Made by a program: the position numbers and the translations under genes. Positions 62,034 to 64,000 of a stretch of 64,000 nt of DNA are shown in pieces. Under the pieces are notes generated by a model. It was not told the DNA's origin. It did no database searches and saw only the letters and a program-made list of their open reading frames with translations. Each line of letters opens with the position of its first letter. Position 1 is the first letter of the stretch. Origin of the DNA: Streptomyces sp. TLI_105 (GTDB taxonomy: Bacteria > Actinomycetota > Actinomycetes > Streptomycetales > Streptomycetaceae); assembly GCF_900105415.1 (NCBI RefSeq), contig NZ_FNSM01000001.1, positions 1,240,001 to 1,304,000 of the forward strand, read 5' to 3'.

Positions 62034-64000
62034 GCGAACAGGGGCTCGTCGTCGAGGGGTTGAGCACCGCCTACGGCTCCGCCCGGGTCCTGCACGACGT
62101 GTCCTTCCGTGTCGCACCCGGCGAGATCTACGGCCTGGTCGGCGAGTCCGGCTGCGGCAAGTCGACGCTGGCGTACGCGCTGGCCCGCCACTTCGCACCG
62201 GGCGGGCACGTACTCGGCGGCAGCGTGCGCCTGGACGGCACCGAGGTACTCGCCCTGGAGGAACGGGAGTTGCGGGAGTGGCGGGCCTCGCGCCTCGCTT
62301 TCGTCCACCAGGACGCGGCCGGCGCCCTGGATCCGACGATGCGGATCGGCCGGCAGCTGGCCGAGGTGCTGCGGGGGCGCGGCCTGTCCCGGCGGGAGAC
62401 GGCCGCACGCGTCCTTGAGCTGCTGCGGGCCGTCCGGCTGCCCGCCCCCGAGCGGCTGGCGCTCCGCTTCCCGCACCAGCTCTCCGGTGGGCAGCAGCAG
62501 CGCGTCGTCATCGCCGCGGCCCTGGCCACCGAGCCCCGGCTGCTGGTCCTCGACGAGCCGACGACCGGCCTCGACGCCTCCGTGGAGCACGAGGTGCTCG
62601 GCCTGCTCGCCGAGCTGCGCGACCGGCTGGACGCCGCCGTCGTCCTCGTCAGCCACGACCTGGGCCTGATCGGCCGGATGTGCGACCGGGTGGGCGTGCT
62701 GTACGCGGGACGGCTCGTGGAGAGCGGACCGGTGCGGGAGGTGCTGGCCGCCCCCGCCCATCCGTACACCGCGGGTCTCCTGGCCGCCGTCCCGGTCCTC
62801 GGCACCACGCGTCACGACCGGCCGCTGCGGTCCGTGTCCGGCCGGCTGCCGCTGCCCGGCGAGACCACCGGGGGCTGCGCCTTCGCCCCGCGCTGCGCCC
62901 TGGCCGAGGACGCCTGCCGGGCGGCCGAACCCCCGCCGGCCACCGGGGCGGTGCGGGGCAGGACGGTGCGCTGTCTGCGCCCGGGAGAGGTCCCGCCGGC
63001 CGCGCCGCCGGTGACCGCGGGCGCGTCGGCGCCCCGGAAGGCGGGCGCGGTCCTCCTCGAAGTACGGGACCTCGTCCGCAGGTACGGCACGACGGTCGCC
63101 GTCGACCACGTCGACCTCACCGTCCGCGAGGGCGAGGTCCTCGGTCTGGTGGGCGAGTCGGGCAGCGGCAAGACGACCCTCGCCCGCGCGATCGCCGGCC
63201 TCGCCTCCGACGGCACGGGAACCCTGGCCCTGCGGGGCGCGCCGCTGCCCCCACGGCTGGCCCGGCGGGAGGCGGACGTACGGCGGCGCGTCCAGATGGT
63301 CTTCCAGAACCCCGACGCCTCGCTCAACCCCAGCCACCGTGTCCGCACGGTGCTGCGCAGGGCACTGACCACCCTCGCCGCGCCCGGGACGGGGCGGGAG
63401 TCCGCCGCCCTGGAGGACCTCCTGGAGCGCACCCGCATCGACGCGGACCTGCTCGACCGCCTCCCCGGACGGTTGTCCGGGGGCCAGAAGCAACGGGTCT
63501 CGATCGCCCGCGGCTTCGCGGGCCGCCCCGACCTGGTGATCTGCGACGAGCCCGTCTCCGCGCTCGACGTCAGCGTGCAGGCGGCCGTCCTGGAGCTCCT
63601 CGCCGACCAGCGCGACCGCACGGGGACGTCGTACCTCTTCATCTCGCACGACCTCGCCGTCGTCGGCCACCTCGCCGACCGGATCGCCGTCATGTACCGG
63701 GGCGCGGTCGTCGAGGAGGGCCCCGCGGCCGACGTCCTGCGCGGCCCCTCGCACCCGTACACCGCGCTCCTGGTGGAGGCGGCGGCTCGACCGGTGGGGG
63801 CCGGGGTGCCCGAGGCGCCGTCCCCGCCGTCCGCGCGGCCGACCGGCTGCCGGTTCGCCGACCGCTGCGCCCGGCGGATCACCGGGCTGTGCGCCGAAGT
63901 GCCGCCGCCGGTACGCGCGGTGGGGGCGGGGCACCTGGTGCGCTGCCACCTGGAGGTCGCGGAGCTGCCCCTCGGCGCTCCCTCCTCACCGCCCGGTCAG
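62030..64000 (+). CDS. Fused dipeptide ABC transporter ATPase (DppD-DppF type, may run past the right edge)
   Basis: At least 657 residues carry two complete ABC domains in one chain. The first has Walker A GESGCGKST, signature LSGGQQQR, Walker B LLVLDEPT and a C-terminal oligopeptide motif GCAFAPRC. The second starts near residue 340 with Walker A GESGSGKTT, signature LSGGQKQR, Walker B LVICDEPV, and ends with GCRFADRC. Cys clusters at both ends (CAFAPRCALAEDAC, CRFADRCARRITGLC) are usual for this family. The frame is still open at the last base. It powers the importer encoded upstream. Confidence 0.93.
   Translation, partial: MSEQGLVVEGLSTAYGSARVLHDVSFRVAPGEIYGLVGESGCGKSTLAYALARHFAPGGHVLGGSVRLDGTEVLALEERELREWRASRLAFVHQDAAGALDPTMRIGRQLAEVLRGRGLSRRETAARVLELLRAVRLPAPERLALRFPHQLSGGQQQRVVIAAALATEPRLLVLDEPTTGLDASVEHEVLGLLAELRDRLDAAVVLVSHDLGLIGRMCDRVGVLYAGRLVESGPVREVLAAPAHPYTAGLLAAVPVLGTTRHDRPLRSVSGRLPLPGETTGGCAFAPRCALAEDACRAAEPPPATGAVRGRTVRCLRPGEVPPAAPPVTAGASAPRKAGAVLLEVRDLVRRYGTTVAVDHVDLTVREGEVLGLVGESGSGKTTLARAIAGLASDGTGTLALRGAPLPPRLARREADVRRRVQMVFQNPDASLNPSHRVRTVLRRALTTLAAPGTGRESAALEDLLERTRIDADLLDRLPGRLSGGQKQRVSIARGFAGRPDLVICDEPVSALDVSVQAAVLELLADQRDRTGTSYLFISHDLAVVGHLADRIAVMYRGAVVEEGPAADVLRGPSHPYTALLVEAAARPVGAGVPEAPSPPSARPTGCRFADRCARRITGLCAEVPPPVRAVGAGHLVRCHLEVAELPLGAPSSPPGQ

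Overview
The window is very GC-rich actinobacterial DNA and almost certainly Streptomyces. Codons end in G or C, GTG starts are common, and the protein families are typical of that genus (DUF5709, DUF6480, DUF6213, DUF3040, poly-HAMP hybrid kinase, SpoIIE-type phosphatases, family 2B encapsulin with 2-methylisoborneol synthase). No tRNA, rRNA, insertion sequence or CRISPR array was seen. Three decayed genes (a topoisomerase IB, a duplicated TPP enzyme and a GMC oxidoreductase) and many lineage-specific small proteins suggest an accessory or chromosome-arm region.

Layout. 0-2.5 kb: 2-methylisoborneol synthase (cut by the window edge) and its family 2B encapsulin shell. 2.8-7.2 kb: GNAT, pirin, AhpD-like protein, secreted peptide, NodB deacetylase, metallophosphoesterase and BON protein. 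7.2-10.0 kb: a CYP152-type peroxygenase and a FAD/Rieske oxidoreductase. 10.1-11.1 kb: topoisomerase IB pseudogene. 11.2-16.5 kb: baeRF protein, a run of small hydrophilic proteins, HAD phosphatase, F420-dependent oxidoreductase and an SRPBCC protein with a repetitive tail. 16.6-21.3 kb: UdgX, then a carboxylate-amine ligase, methyltransferase, CDGSH and diiron-oxygenase-like operon. 21.3-28.5 kb: SDR, nucleotidyltransferase, CBS, PfpI, DUF3040, a SigB/F-type sigma factor and a pyruvate oxidase-like TPP enzyme. 29.2-38.7 kb: stress signalling, with two universal stress proteins, a RhoGDI-like protein, STAS, anti-sigma ATPase, poly-HAMP hybrid kinase and SpoIIE phosphatase. 38.8-50.5 kb: transketolase, catalase-peroxidase, hemerythrin, GH15 and hydrolases. 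50.5-54.7 kb: a cysteine-containing HTH regulator and a TetR-controlled beta-glucosidase/MFS pair. 54.8-58.2 kb: NCS1 permease, HutD and a proton antiporter. 58.3-64 kb: a leader peptide followed by a peptide-type ABC importer.

How it fits together. Eight starts are preceded by a GNNT-N15/16-GGGTA(G/C) motif, the pattern used by SigB-group stress sigma factors, and a SigB/F-type sigma gene lies in the window. The P450, FAD/Rieske protein, ligase operon, nucleotidyltransferase, both USPs, a membrane protein and GH15 may therefore form one local stress regulon. The STAS, RsbW-like, SpoIIE and hybrid-kinase genes are plausible controllers. Many products handle peroxide, Fe-S or diiron chemistry, which suits an oxidative or osmotic stress island.
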